Translations under genes and position numbers: made by a program
Assembly: GCA_900239685.1 (NCBI GenBank)
Contig: OENT01000007.1
Coordinates: 1 to 64,000 of the forward strand
From: Rotaria macrura
Lineage: Eukaryota > Rotifera > Eurotatoria > Philodinida > Philodinidae
Length of the DNA: 64,000 nt
Reading direction: 5' to 3'
The notes under the pieces: generated by a model
What the model saw: only the letters and a program-made list of their open reading frames with translations
The model's database searches: none
What the model was told of the DNA's origin: nothing
Shown here: piece by piece, positions 25,301 through 36,100 of the stretch
Numbering within the stretch: the first letter of the stretch is position 1
How the letters are laid out: each line of letters opens with the position of its first letter

Positions 25301-27391
25301 AGAAAAAAAACCATCGGTCACTCATCGCAAAACGAATTACTATCATCGTTTCGATATAAATGACAGTATGATTGGGAAAACTGAATTTTCTATTTCGATA
25401 AATTCGAATTCCCATCTCATAACTATTTCTGTTATTCTGTGCATACTGATCGATTCCTTTTTTTCTTATTCATAGTTGATTCTTTGTTCGTAGTTTTTTT
25501 TTTCTAATACAAGTGTTAATAGCGATGGTTGCAATTAGGTTTAATGTCTGTTATTGATATCGACATTTATCATTATGCAATAAAAACGAGATGTAAAAAA
25601 AAACGACACAGGTAAATGATTGTTTAAATTATCATGATTGACGTTAGAAAAAAAGATACAGAAAGTTCACGTAATTGTTGACGAAGAATCTCATAGCCCT
25701 AGGCCTATTTACCCGTTAATGATGACTATAAAATCAGTCAGTAAGAAAAGCAAAAATGTCGATCTAGAAAATTTTTCGAAACAATATTCACATATTCTTA
25801 CGTTGCATTATCATTTTAAGAGAGAGCACGGTAGGCAATCAGACAATAGTTATTAAAAAAAACGGAAACACAATACACAAAATTTTCCATTCTCTTTTAG
25901 TGTAATAACTAAATACATCTAATTGAAATGACATTGAAAGATATTAATTCAAAAAAATTTCCATCTGATCAAGCGGCATCATTTCGACAAGTAACAATTC
26001 ACGATGCAGTCAACAAAAGTGATCATAAATCAAACCTTTCCAATAGAAATCACTATTTAAGACGAATGCAAACATCGTTCTGCAATTTACTACATTCAAA
26101 TCGATCAAAAAACCAAGTTGAAAGTAAAACTACACTTCCACAACAGCAGCAACAGCCAACTGCAACACGTCGTCCGTCTATCATGAAATCACCTGATATG
26201 GGGCGAAACTCCGAAAAGAGAACAGTTGTTTTTGTTAGTGCATTAAATAATGAAGACATTGAATGCAATGAAGCTCATTTGGTAAGACATCAAAGATTTG
26301 ATTATCGTTAGATTGCTAATAGTGTACAACAATTTTTTCTCTGCTCTTAGACTGTTATCATTGATAATAAGCATCATGATGATGAAACATCTGAAAAAGA
26401 TCTTGTAAATTTTATTCCAAACAGACTAATCGCAGATGAAACCATGGTTGCATAAGAAATTATTCGATTTAGTAGAAAGAAACGACTCTAGTCATTTTTC
26501 CTTTTATTCTTCTTTAGACATATTCAACCAAGAATATTGAACCCTATCCATTTCGTTCGGAAATACCACTGTGTCTATCTTCTCAATTAAATTCACATAT
26601 AAACACTACTTCAGTTTGTCATCGTCCACGAAGAAAGTTCGTCAATGGTTTACTTCCTCATCGTCGTGTAAAAAAAGTTTCTCGTTCAAGTGCACGTATC
26701 CAATATGCATCTACTAAATTTAATCAATCAACTTCAGCTTCTAATAGAAAGAGTTCATTACCACGATCTACACAATCGACAGGAAAACTTTCGAAAGAAA
26801 ATCAAAGACAACCGTTGAATGCTCTTCGCAAGTGGTTTAAACTGATATCAACACGTAGTGTTGCTCAGAAAATGCCGAAAAAAACAACTCAAAAGAATCT
26901 ATCAAAACCTCAAGAACTACAGATACCACGTCGATCAATAGGTTTACGAAGGTTATCTGAATTGTTATATTGATGAAAATATAACTTACTTCTAATTTAA
27001 TTAATTCTAATATACATTTAAATGCACATAGACGTATTTCAGCATTCATCGAACCTTGCTGTTCTTCGTTAGTTAATAAACCTGTTACACATAACCATAT
27101 ACTACCTAATGTTATCTAAAAATAAATAAATAAAAATTCATTTTAATCGAGACCGTATGGGTATATCTTTCACATACAAGATCGATATCTGAATGTATTA
27201 TACATTCTAATAAATGCTTGAGTGCTTCGATACGTTCGACATTTTGACCGTTTGTTATAGTCTGTATATACTATGGATAAGTAAAGTATAGAAAGAATAA
27301 ATTTTGATCGAATAATTAAGTTTATCAATACTTGTGATGGATTGTAAACAACAACAAAAGCTGTTGTTGAAACTGGTGGACCAAGAGCCAT
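10318..27391 (-). CDS. TSC2: Tuberin, Rheb GTPase-activating protein
   Basis: Exons: 27391-27332, 27270-27178, 27115-26990, 24323-24235, 24169-24102, 24026-23812, 23742-23605, 22725-22691 (uncertain), 22503-22353, 21321-21242, 21191-20828, 20751-20608, 20537-20419, 20348-20264, 19056-18856, 18585-18263, 18194-18104, 17110-16991, 16831-16286, 15870-15312, 15227-15072, 12783-12642, 12576-12501, 12440-12354, 12292-12100, 12035-11902, 11845-11749, 10556-10318; about 1,575 aa against 1,807 in human. Blocks align collinearly with human tuberin: N-terminal HEAT repeats, the segment ending SWLADEKLVYEIKS (human TWLVGNKLVTVTTS), and a C-terminal RapGAP domain (from about residue 1255). In the GAP domain YQALFHTSTLMP matches QAVFHIATLMP, and the catalytic Asn thumb is kept in IANDCVLIVYNES (about residue 1445). 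The family works with TSC1 to inactivate Rheb and restrain mTORC1. Odd points: the long disordered linker before the GAP domain is almost absent, and a block of about 71 residues (exon 24026-23812) interrupts the N-terminal repeats. The exon near 22.7 kb rests on phase matching and the SIELFMLDA stretch, and its donor is weak. Confidence 0.93.
11226..11701. mobile_element. 476-bp MITE in the last TSC2 intron
   Basis: Perfect 39-bp terminal inverted repeats (11226-11264 and 11663-11701) begin ACGCTGGGGTAAATCAATT. The middle repeats the end motif in both orientations: ATTGATTTAC at 11425-11434 faces GTAAATCAAT at 11445-11454, as if two elements had fused end to end. It has no coding capacity. 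The target duplication is unclear. It sits between the exons ending at 11749 and starting at 10556, so it is removed with the intron. Confidence 0.75.
12927..12942. repeat. (GT)n microsatellite
   Basis: About seven to eight GT units inside the TSC2 intron before the GAP exons. Confidence 0.8.
24865..24990 (-). CDS. Candidate 41-aa small ORF in TSC2 intron 3
   Basis: An ATG-to-TGA frame encodes a short amphipathic peptide with Leu/Phe and Arg/Lys alternating as in a helix (for example FDRLRKLFDGQR). It is on the TSC2 strand, but human tuberin aligns straight across the flanking exons, so it is not needed for tuberin. It could be an alternative terminal exon, an independent micropeptide or chance. 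Codon composition is gene-like, but nothing else supports it. Confidence 0.25.
   Translation of the reverse strand: MFSLDCNFSLLNRFKAENFLVLFDRLRKLFDGQRLNELELS
25214..26973 (+). CDS. Unrecognised Ser/Lys-rich protein nested antisense in TSC2 intron 3
   Basis: Five exons have matching phases: 25214-25365, 25648-25830, 25941-26281, 26351-26446 and 26518-26973, with the stop TGA at 26971. They encode about 408 residues. The first listed exon has only an acceptor (CTCAG) and no ATG, so the true 5' exon was not found. The protein is low-complexity and basic, with a Gln run, a Pro-Ser-Ile-Met-Lys-Ser-Pro motif in the third listed exon and a strongly basic Ser-rich C-terminal half ending in LRRLSELLY. 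I see no known domain. The stop codon lies only 17 bases from the TSC2 exon at 26990, on the opposite strand. Nuclear localisation is suggested by the basic clusters only. Confidence 0.65.
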
Positions 27392-27895
27392 TTTAATGTG
27401 ACAAAGATGAATCGTCTTCTTCAAACACACGTGTGCTCGATGGATGAATATTTCTAGTAATATAACACTAATCTCATCTATTAGGAAAAAAACAGCAATA
27501 TATTTATATATACATATATTTTCAATCTATAAGTCTTCCTCAGTACGAATATCTAACGCCATATTAACTAAGAAGAGGGCAAACGGGTAAAGAAAAAAGA
27601 ATGCAACAATCAGTCGTTCTCTCTCTAGCACAAAAACAGAGAGGAGCTAATCAGCTGCTGTCTGTCAAATGAATCCAATAAATACCGAGAAAGAAAATAA
27701 AATTCACTGGATAGAGGTCACCGAAGATATGCATCTAATCTTATTGGATGCATCAGTCGATCTATTTCAAATCATAATCATGCATCTAAAAACTACGAAG
27801 ACAACGAGAAAAGAAAAAGGCAACATCATAATCTTATACTCATAGATTTATTTCATTCTATTATTGCTATTTCAAATAATTTTAAAAAATAAAAC
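27392..27895. promoter_or_regulatory. Shared divergent promoter region of TSC2 and MED4
   Basis: The 504 bases between the TSC2 ATG (27391, leftward) and the MED4 ATG (27896, rightward) must drive both genes. It contains a pyrimidine/purine-rich block near 27610-27650 but no clear TATA placement that I would trust. Upstream 5'-UTR exons are possible. Confidence 0.6.
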
Positions 27896-28702
27896 ATGGC
27901 TGAAATAGTACAAAATCCAAATCTTGGCACGCGTCGTAAATTAGAATTACTTTTACAAGAAATGGATACGATATGTCGAGAGATAATTTCGCAATTGTAT
28001 AATTCATCATCATCGTCATCAATAACAGCAACGACGACAACAACAAACAATAATCTTGACACACAAACATTAATTGATATGTTCATCGAACGACAAAATT
28101 ATTTAACACAACAAATACAAATTGTACGCGAACAGCAAGAATTAGAACGGCAACTACAAATAAAACGAGATGAAATTCTTAAATGTGATCGAGCCTTACG
28201 TTGTTTACAAACATATCTACTGCAAGCTGTACAAGTGCTTTCATCAGCTGTTTATCAAGCACGTGAAAAACTATCTAATGTACGTCGTGCAAAGACGTTT
28301 CCATCCGAAACAATCATTCGTTATGCACATCAATTGGCATCATGCTATTCAACAATAGCACCTGACAATTGGCAACAAGGAGATATACGACGACCATATC
28401 CAACAAATATGTCTATGAATCGTGGTTTACTAGGTCGCTTAAGTGAGCAAACCTTACAATTGCAACAACAACAACAACAACAATTAAATCTACAAAATTC
28501 AACAATTAATGCAACAACGGTTGTTAATACATCTGTACCACAAAATACTTCATCATCATATACATCTGTTACAACAGCTGTAAGACCACCAAAACATGAT
28601 GAAACATCGTTTGCATCGGATATTTTTTCAACATTAAATGAAGAGGCAAATCCAACAAATTTCTCATCGAGTGATACCGATTCTGATGATGATTTATTGT
28701 AG
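27896..28702 (+). CDS. MED4: Mediator complex subunit 4
   Basis: Single-exon, 268 aa (human 270). The family builds the middle module of Mediator, which bridges transcription factors to RNA polymerase II. Seen here: an N-terminal helix (about 14-30), a Ser/Thr/Asn low-complexity insert (39-58), a long coiled coil (about 70-125), then the family signature. AVYQAREKLSNVRRA matches human AVYQAKEKLKSIEKA, IIRYAHQLA matches IIKYAHRIS, and GDIRRPYPTNMSMNRGLLG matches GDPRRPYPTDLEMRSGLLG. A Gln run (about 190-196) precedes a Ser/Asp-rich acidic tail like that of the human protein. The start ATG follows an in-frame AT-rich leader. An intronless form is unusual next to the intron-rich TSC2. Confidence 0.95.
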   Translation: MAEIVQNPNLGTRRKLELLLQEMDTICREIISQLYNSSSSSSITATTTTTNNNLDTQTLIDMFIERQNYLTQQIQIVREQQELERQLQIKRDEILKCDRALRCLQTYLLQAVQVLSSAVYQAREKLSNVRRAKTFPSETIIRYAHQLASCYSTIAPDNWQQGDIRRPYPTNMSMNRGLLGRLSEQTLQLQQQQQQQLNLQNSTINATTVVNTSVPQNTSSSYTSVTTAVRPPKHDETSFASDIFSTLNEEANPTNFSSSDTDSDDDLL

Positions 28703-31700
28703 TTTATTTGTTACTGTAGAGTATTCATCGTCATGCATAAATATTGTGTGAGTTTCATATAAATTCTAAAAGAATTATTTGTTTACATTGAATTCATCTG
28801 TATATGATGGTTAAGTTATTTTTGATAGCTTTCTTTGGTTGATTTGTATGTGTTGCATCATGCTGAAAATTATTGATTGCTATAGTGTTAAATAGAATGT
28901 TTATTATTCGATTGAATAATATGTTGTTGTCGTCGTCTACTTCGCAACTTATATGAAAAGTTACTTAAAGCATTGAATACTCCTAAATCGAAACTATGTG
29001 TACTCAACTGACCTATGAATATCTTAAGATGACTACATACTGTTGTGTTCTTGTATTTTTACACTTATTGCTTGAATGAATTTCATGATACTCTACCGAA
29101 AAAGGATATATCTATATATGTGTGCTATGTATTTACATACATATCGACCTCATATAGACTTGAATTAACCTTATTTCTTATGAATATTTCAGATATTTCG
29201 GTTATTCTTATTCTAAAATACAATTATGCCGAATGTCTTGTTTGACATATGTTTGCAGTTTCGATTTTTGTCACTTCGCGACGCAAGAAAAGCAAAATAT
29301 CTCAAACTTTTATCGAGATCTGTCTTACATCAGTCTTAAAAATCATTAATTATTCTCAAACTAATTACTTTAACCATTGAAGAGAAAAACATGCCACGCA
29401 AGGGAAGTAATCTAGTAGCAACAGCTCTTCTCGAAATTTCCATCGTTCATTTAGGTCTTCATAGTGTTGACGGGAGCCATTTATTAATTGAAAGATACTC
29501 AATTAGATAGAAAAACAATATTGCCTGGAAAATATTCTTAATATTGTTTCATTGATCGCTATACAATCGAGTATGAAAAGTTCCTTATGGTTGACTGTTA
29601 TCATTGCGCAAGACGATTCTTATCAATTTCACCTGTAAACTACACAAGTTTTTCCACTCATACATACTAATCATACAATTTCATAAATGAGTAAAAACAA
29701 AAAGAAATTTATGTCTGGTTTTTTTTGAATGAGTGCCAATAGCCTTGTGTTGATATTCAAAATCAAATTAATTTAATTTGGCTCAGTGAGATATTATCCG
29801 GCGCACATACATAGTAGCTATCTTAAACAACGAAAAAGTTACAATCTTTACTATTGAAATATCATGATGCGAATGTTCGGTTCCAGTATAATGATCGAGA
29901 ATTCGTAAGTGCAATAAGCAACATGAATTAGGTACAGTTCGGTCAATCGCTTGTCTAATTAGTATTTTTCGTTCAATTATGTGATATTATAGAAAAATAT
30001 ATTGATCGGTTCAAATTTAAGTTTAATTAGAAAATTCAATGAATATACAAAGATAAAACTTAATTGAAGTCAAGCCTCAGTTTTACACACAAAGAAAAGC
30101 ATCGACAAGTCTATATTACAGTTAAAAAGTAGATTTCTGTTACGTATTTCAAAACATGACTTGTTCCTCATCTATGAGAAGAATCATGACTAAGTAATGT
30201 AAATGATTTGAAACATGCTACTTGCGCTTCTCAAATAGTTGATGCGAATAAAAAAGAAAAACGACTTTACCTTCATAAATCAAATTCGTAGACTATAGAA
30301 GAAAAAAGAGAGCAGCCAGAAGTACTTAGATCATATAGTCAGTTACAAAAGAACGATAATATGCGCATGCTCACGAATTCGTGAACTTGATCTAACTATC
30401 TAACCAATAAAGAGAAACGAAAGAAAGAGAAAAAAGAAATGACGCAATATCAACAATGCTATAGTGCATTTTAAGCATAACATACCAGTATAGAGGTACA
30501 CCTCGACGAACATAATTGTGTAACTATTATTCATTCGAAGTTGAATTGAAAGATTATATTTCATATAAATATCCATGAATAAGCATTGGACTAAATAGAA
30601 TGTCCAAGATATTCATTTTGTTAAAACTGAATAGCATGACACATTCAGTTCAACCCAGTACGACTGCTAACGGTACACTTAAAAGGTTTTATCACTGTCT
30701 CGTAGACGCATCAGTGTAAAGCATATCTCAATGTTTCGCTTAAGGTCGCACGTTTAATTTTCAAACAGATTAATAGGCCTTATCAATTGTGTACCGATCT
30801 ATTAAATAAAATCGACATAGTTCGTCTGTCAAACCTGAATTAATAACTATTGATGATAGCAAATTTTAACAAACGAAAGTATGGCAGATTACATATTTTG
30901 TGACCGTCTCATTGCTTGTGAATCATCATGAAAATCCGTGTCGACTCATATGCATTTATTCTATTGACGAGAACATATTCGATTTCAATCAAATAGATTT
31001 CATTACAAAAGCTCGTAAGTTAAGAAATTTTTAATGTTCATTCGTGATATGAAAAAGAAATAGATCATGAATGGTTTGTATTCTGATTCATAGAAAAAGC
31101 ATGAATAATCATCAAAAATCAATTAACACGAGTTTTACGAATGACAATAGATATTTATGAAGCAATAAAAAAAGAATGAATTCCACAGTATCTGGAGCTG
31201 TAATCCATATAATGTGTTCCGATCTGTTTTGACAAGGCATATAGAACAAATAAATGATAAGTGCTTAAAAATTTAAAGTCATCAATAAACACTCATATCA
31301 TAATTCATTTGGAAACTCCTTAGAAAGTATTATTATCGACTAAGTGAAATAAAGTATTTTTATCACATTACGATTACTTGTCATGATGATAAGATCGTGT
31401 AGATAAGTCTAAACGTACTATCAAAACATTCTTTGGCGCAATATCATGTTAAAAAAAAATGCGCCGTTTCATACGTATCGGGAAGAAAAAAAGCATTGTA
31501 GACAAATGATGTTTGAAAATATGAAAATAAATTACTGACCTACTTCACTTGTGTATTTACAAGTGACCTACTTTGAAGTGTTTAAGCTTCGCGTTGTAAT
31601 TGTAATCGATTGATGTCTTTGCATGAGTTGACCTAGAGAAACAATTGCTTCCTATTTTGTCACCATTACACTGCATTACTTGTTTATTACTTTCTTACTT

Positions 31701-31857
31701 TCTCTCTTTCAAACCGTCGAAAATAAAGCTAAAACATTCTTATGATACCTTTTATCTCTATATCATTCATCAGAAAACGAAACTAATATTTTAAATTTGC
31801 CGATACAATAAATATTGATTAATTAATTTTCAAATTCAGATTATTTTCTAAGCAAAA
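28703..31857. other. Intergenic, no gene seen
   Basis: AT-rich DNA between two plus-strand genes. Short frames (for example 29045-29245) are isolated and lack splice-linked partners or domain signals. Confidence 0.5.
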
Positions 31858-32979
31858 ATGATGACACACAACGATAAAACACTATCATTGGAATCACAAG
31901 CTACATTAAGTGACAAACATTCTATGCCACAATTAGGTAAACGGCTACAGATGAAGTTAATTTTTTCTGTGTAGTTTTCTTTGTTTCTTCTAAATTTTCG
32001 GTCTTGGCACATGGCAAAGTGAACCCGGAAAAGTAGAAAATATTGTCAAAGAAGCTATTCTGAATTGTGGCTATCGTTTAATTGATGCTGCTTGGATTTA
32101 TGGAAATGAAGTTGAAGTTGGTAATGGTATACATGAGGCACTCGATCAAAGTCAAGGAAAAATAAAACGTGAAGATTTATTTATAACGACTAAACTATGG
32201 AATCAAGTAAGAAGGAAACTTTAAAACATATTTTAATCTATTCATTAAACATTGTATGTTTTTAATTTTAGCATCATCAACCAGAAGATGTTGAATGGGC
32301 GTTACGTGATAGTTTAAAAAAACTTCGTTTAGATTATGTTGATCTCTATTTAATACATTGGCCAACTGCTTTTAAAAACATGTCGGAAAATGTTTGGTCC
32401 CAAAGTGAAGATGAAAAAACGCGTTATTTTGCTGAAAATGTTACACTTGTTGATACATGGAAAGCCATGGAATACTTAGTTGATCTCCAATTAACACGTT
32501 CGATTGGTGTATCGAATTTTATTGAAACAGAAATTGATGATATTCTTAAAATAGCTCGTATACAACCATCTGTGAATCAAATTGAACTTCATCCATATTT
32601 TAATCAACATAATATGCGTGAATATTGTGCTAAACATAATATTTCTATTATGAGCTATTGTCCTTTATCGAATTTAAAGCAAGCCAATGAACGTGATAAA
32701 GATGCATCGGCACTATATAATCCCGTTATACAAGAAATAGCTCGATCAAAACATAAAACAGCTGCCCAAATTATTTTACGATGGCACCTTCAAAATGGTC
32801 TTGTTGTCATACCAAAAACTGTAACACCTGAAAGATTAATAGAAAACTCTGACCTGTACGATTTTGCCTTATCTGATAATGAAATGCGTCAGATCGATCA
32901 TTTGGGTATAACAAATCGTCGACGTTTTGTTAATCCACCATTTCGTCCGCCCAGTGTTAAGGCCGTATTTGATGATTGA
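31858..32979 (+). CDS. Aldo-keto reductase (AKR superfamily)
   Basis: Three exons, 31858-31936, 32001-32206 and 32272-32979, encode 330 aa, the normal AKR size. The family reduces carbonyls with NADPH in a (beta/alpha)8 barrel. The full catalytic tetrad is present: Asp55 and Tyr60 in [11 protein letters not shown], Lys91 in FITTKLWN and His124 in LYLIHWP. IGVSNF and the cofactor-phosphate loop [14 protein letters not shown] are also canonical. Intron 2 is ordinary GT-AG. Intron 1 starts GTAAAC but the only junction that restores PQLGLGTWQ ends in TTTTCG, not AG, so the copy carries either a sequence error or a broken acceptor. Translation probably starts at the first of two tandem ATGs; TTTTCTAAG just upstream could be a trans-splice or cis acceptor. 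Substrate cannot be assigned. Confidence 0.93.
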
Positions 32980-33101
32980 ATTTAGCAAAGCAACATACCA
33001 CTTAAATATTCTCATGGATCGATGAAACTGGAGGTTTTAGTCAACTTTTTATTGTATCAGATTGATTAGAAAAGAATGAAAAATGTAATGAGAGCATCTC
33101 A

Positions 33102-33107
33102 ATAAAG
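33102..33107 (+). terminator. Polyadenylation signal of the aldo-keto reductase
   Basis: AATAAA lies 123 bases after the stop codon at the expected place for 3'-end formation. Confidence 0.6.
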
Positions 33108-36100
33108 ATTAAAATAAAAATAATCAAAAATCATCATATAATTATGTTTTTACTATTTGACATAAATAATGTATTAGTTTGAGTTTTTGGTTGAATTCAT
33201 ATGGACGGAAATTTGGATTTTCTAACATTGGACATAACTTTCAAAAAGCGAAGAGAGCCCTTTTGATTTAATGAAACTTTTATTCGATTTCATCTATTAG
33301 AAAAACTATGATTACGAATTCTACTCATGTATAAGGTTTCATTTGGTAATGCTAGTTATCGAAGTTTTCATATTTTCATGATCTTCGTTAAACTAGACAT
33401 GTGACTTGAATGAATGGTTAAACATAGTAGTAAATAGAAAAACACCTATTCTAGAATTTTCCCATGGTTTTCATTTCTCATTTTATGAAAATTGACTGGA
33501 AAAACTTTGATTGTTCCTTACAATCATGTATCTGTGTTTCATCTGAATATATTTTCGATGTAAGTTGTTTTTTTGTAAATTGAATATTCTCTATTAACAC
33601 CAGCGAATTCAGTTCTTGATACGAATTTCATAGTCGTAAAAATTCTATGTATAGGTTATTTCTCATCGATAGACTGATGATAATCAATTGAAAAGAAAAT
33701 TTTCAATCACACCAGACTAATACCTGTCGTTTTAAACAAGAATCAAGTAACCCAGAATAAATATTGCATCAAATTAAGAAATACTGTTATGATTCTCAAC
33801 ATAATTCAATCACATGAGTTTGATTGATTGCAAAAGACACTAATACATTCTTCCGATTTCATTATGAAACTTCTAAATATGTAAGAACACAAGAATAGAA
33901 GACAAGTTATGTTTTGTCATGAGACATTTTTTTTAATCTGTTGTATGAGTCCAATTGTTAGTAATCGAAATTAAACTATGTTGATTGTCGACATGTGTAT
34001 TGAGATAGTAAAATTATGAAAAGAATACTTTAATTATCAAAGACATAAACGAAACTAGGAGTATGTTGATTATGAAATCGGTAAGATATGTTTAAAAGAT
34101 ATCACGGAAAAGATTTGTTCGTACATATTTCAGTTTTTCTTTGTATCCACTATCATTATTTAGTTTTTCTACATCCGATTCAAACAATTCTGAGAATCGG
34201 AATTCAGGTATTCTCGGGATGTTGTACGTATTTATCATTAACTTCATTATGATAGACAGACGAATGATTTTGTTGAGCAAATAATCGTGTTTTCATTGTA
34301 TCTGCAGATAGTGAAATGACACCAAAACAAAAGACTCTGAATCTCGTTAAAAATGTCAGTGGAAAAACAAATTACATGTATGATATACACAAAATGTTTT
34401 CGGGACTGATCAATTAAAAAAAGTGATTTACTTGATTATATTGAAAAAAATAAACAAATAAAAATATTCCTTTCAAAAAACGAAGCACAGAAAGGATTTA
34501 TAATGAAAAATTCTTGTACCTTGTGCCCATGAATTCTTTTAAAACAGCGTATTATTAAGATTTATTACTACTTCACAGAAATCGCCGAAGATAAATTATG
34601 GTTACGAGCCTCGAGAGTATTGATCTAAAATGTTTTTTATTTCTGATTGAATCCGTTGGAAAGAATTTCCTTTTTATTTATTGCACTAAACAAATACATT
34701 TTGTTCTCATGTAACATGACCTGGTGTATTTACTATAGAATGATCTGGAATACCAATAAAACAGTAATGGATGACTAGGAAAATACGACACTGGTGAATC
34801 ATATATAATTGCATAAAAGATAACTAGCTAGCTGTAAGTCTAAGATGTACGTGGATATATTTAACAATAGATATTGTGTCAGTCCATCAAAACAAAACTT
34901 GTGCGCCATACTGCGCTTGCCAATAAATAGACAGGAATATTGTACCCACGACCTGAGAGAATGAAAGAAAATTCATCGATATATTGTTGATATACGCACA
35001 TAAATAATATGCACTGGTCAACTATAGACAAGAAGAAAATAGAGACAAAAATGGTGTAAGTGCAAAAGAATAAAATCAAAATAAGTTCAAATGTGCTTCA
35101 GCTATCTCGCGATAAAAATGTCCTCAAGAAAATTCGTAGAACTAGCGCGTATCTAAGGTACTGTCTTTGATTTTGTAGATTCATGGTACAGCGACAAAAT
35201 CCGAATTTTTCTTCGCGTTGGACAAGATCCATAAATCTTATTTCTTTAATTTCGGAAATTCTACAAGATTTGATTCAATACAATGGGGTGATCTCAGAAA
35301 TGTTTCTTCTTTATTTAACGAAAAAAAAATTTCTAGCTTGATATCAATTGAATTCATATGCATTTTCACACGTTATGTTTATAAAAACTTTCAATATGAT
35401 TGAATCAGATTAATAAGTTGCATCGCTTGCATCAAACTTAAGAAAACTCAGTAGTAGAGTGAATCATGACATTCATATATCGGACTAAATCAATTTTGCA
35501 TACATCAAATGCGTTTAACTTAGAATATTGGATAAAAGTAAAATCTTCTGTTAAAATTGTCATCATCATCAATTTCTTGTGAATGAAATACATTTGTTTT
35601 CTCTAAATTTCCATGATCTATAATGAATGTTGATTCAATGAAAAGCAATGTCTCGTTTTTTTCTTCGATATACAAAACGAGATGAATGTTTTTAGTGAGA
35701 TCTTTGCAAAGCAAGCAAAAACAAAATGAATAAAGTTCGTTTCGAAAAAGTTTCATATCAGTTGTCAAGGACGAAGAAGGCTAATCTCTGTCTTAAAATA
35801 GCTCATACCTATAAATGAAAATATACAATGAAAACTGACTTAAGTATTTACACCAATCTCATTTGATTAGATGAAATTTAAAGCTTCCTTTGTTCCATGT
35901 ACAAAAAGGACGATCATATGAAAATGAATTAACTACGTTCGTTCGTTCGTTCGCTACAGAACGAAAAAATGTTTGTTTGACCCTTGGAAAGGTCAGTTCT
36001 CCAATGAAATTCGACAACGAGAACTACAAACAAATAGACTTTTTTCCGATCAAACTCTGCTTCAGTAGTATTCTGAAGACTGGGAATTTAATAAATTACA

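Noticed and set aside
26053-26268. Minus-strand frame with a Cys run opposite the nested gene
   Set aside because: The Cys run is the antisense of a CAG/CAA glutamine run in the plus-strand exon.
27853-28086. Hydrophobic minus-strand frames opposite the MED4 start
   Set aside because: They are antisense to MED4 codons, including its Ser/Thr low-complexity region.
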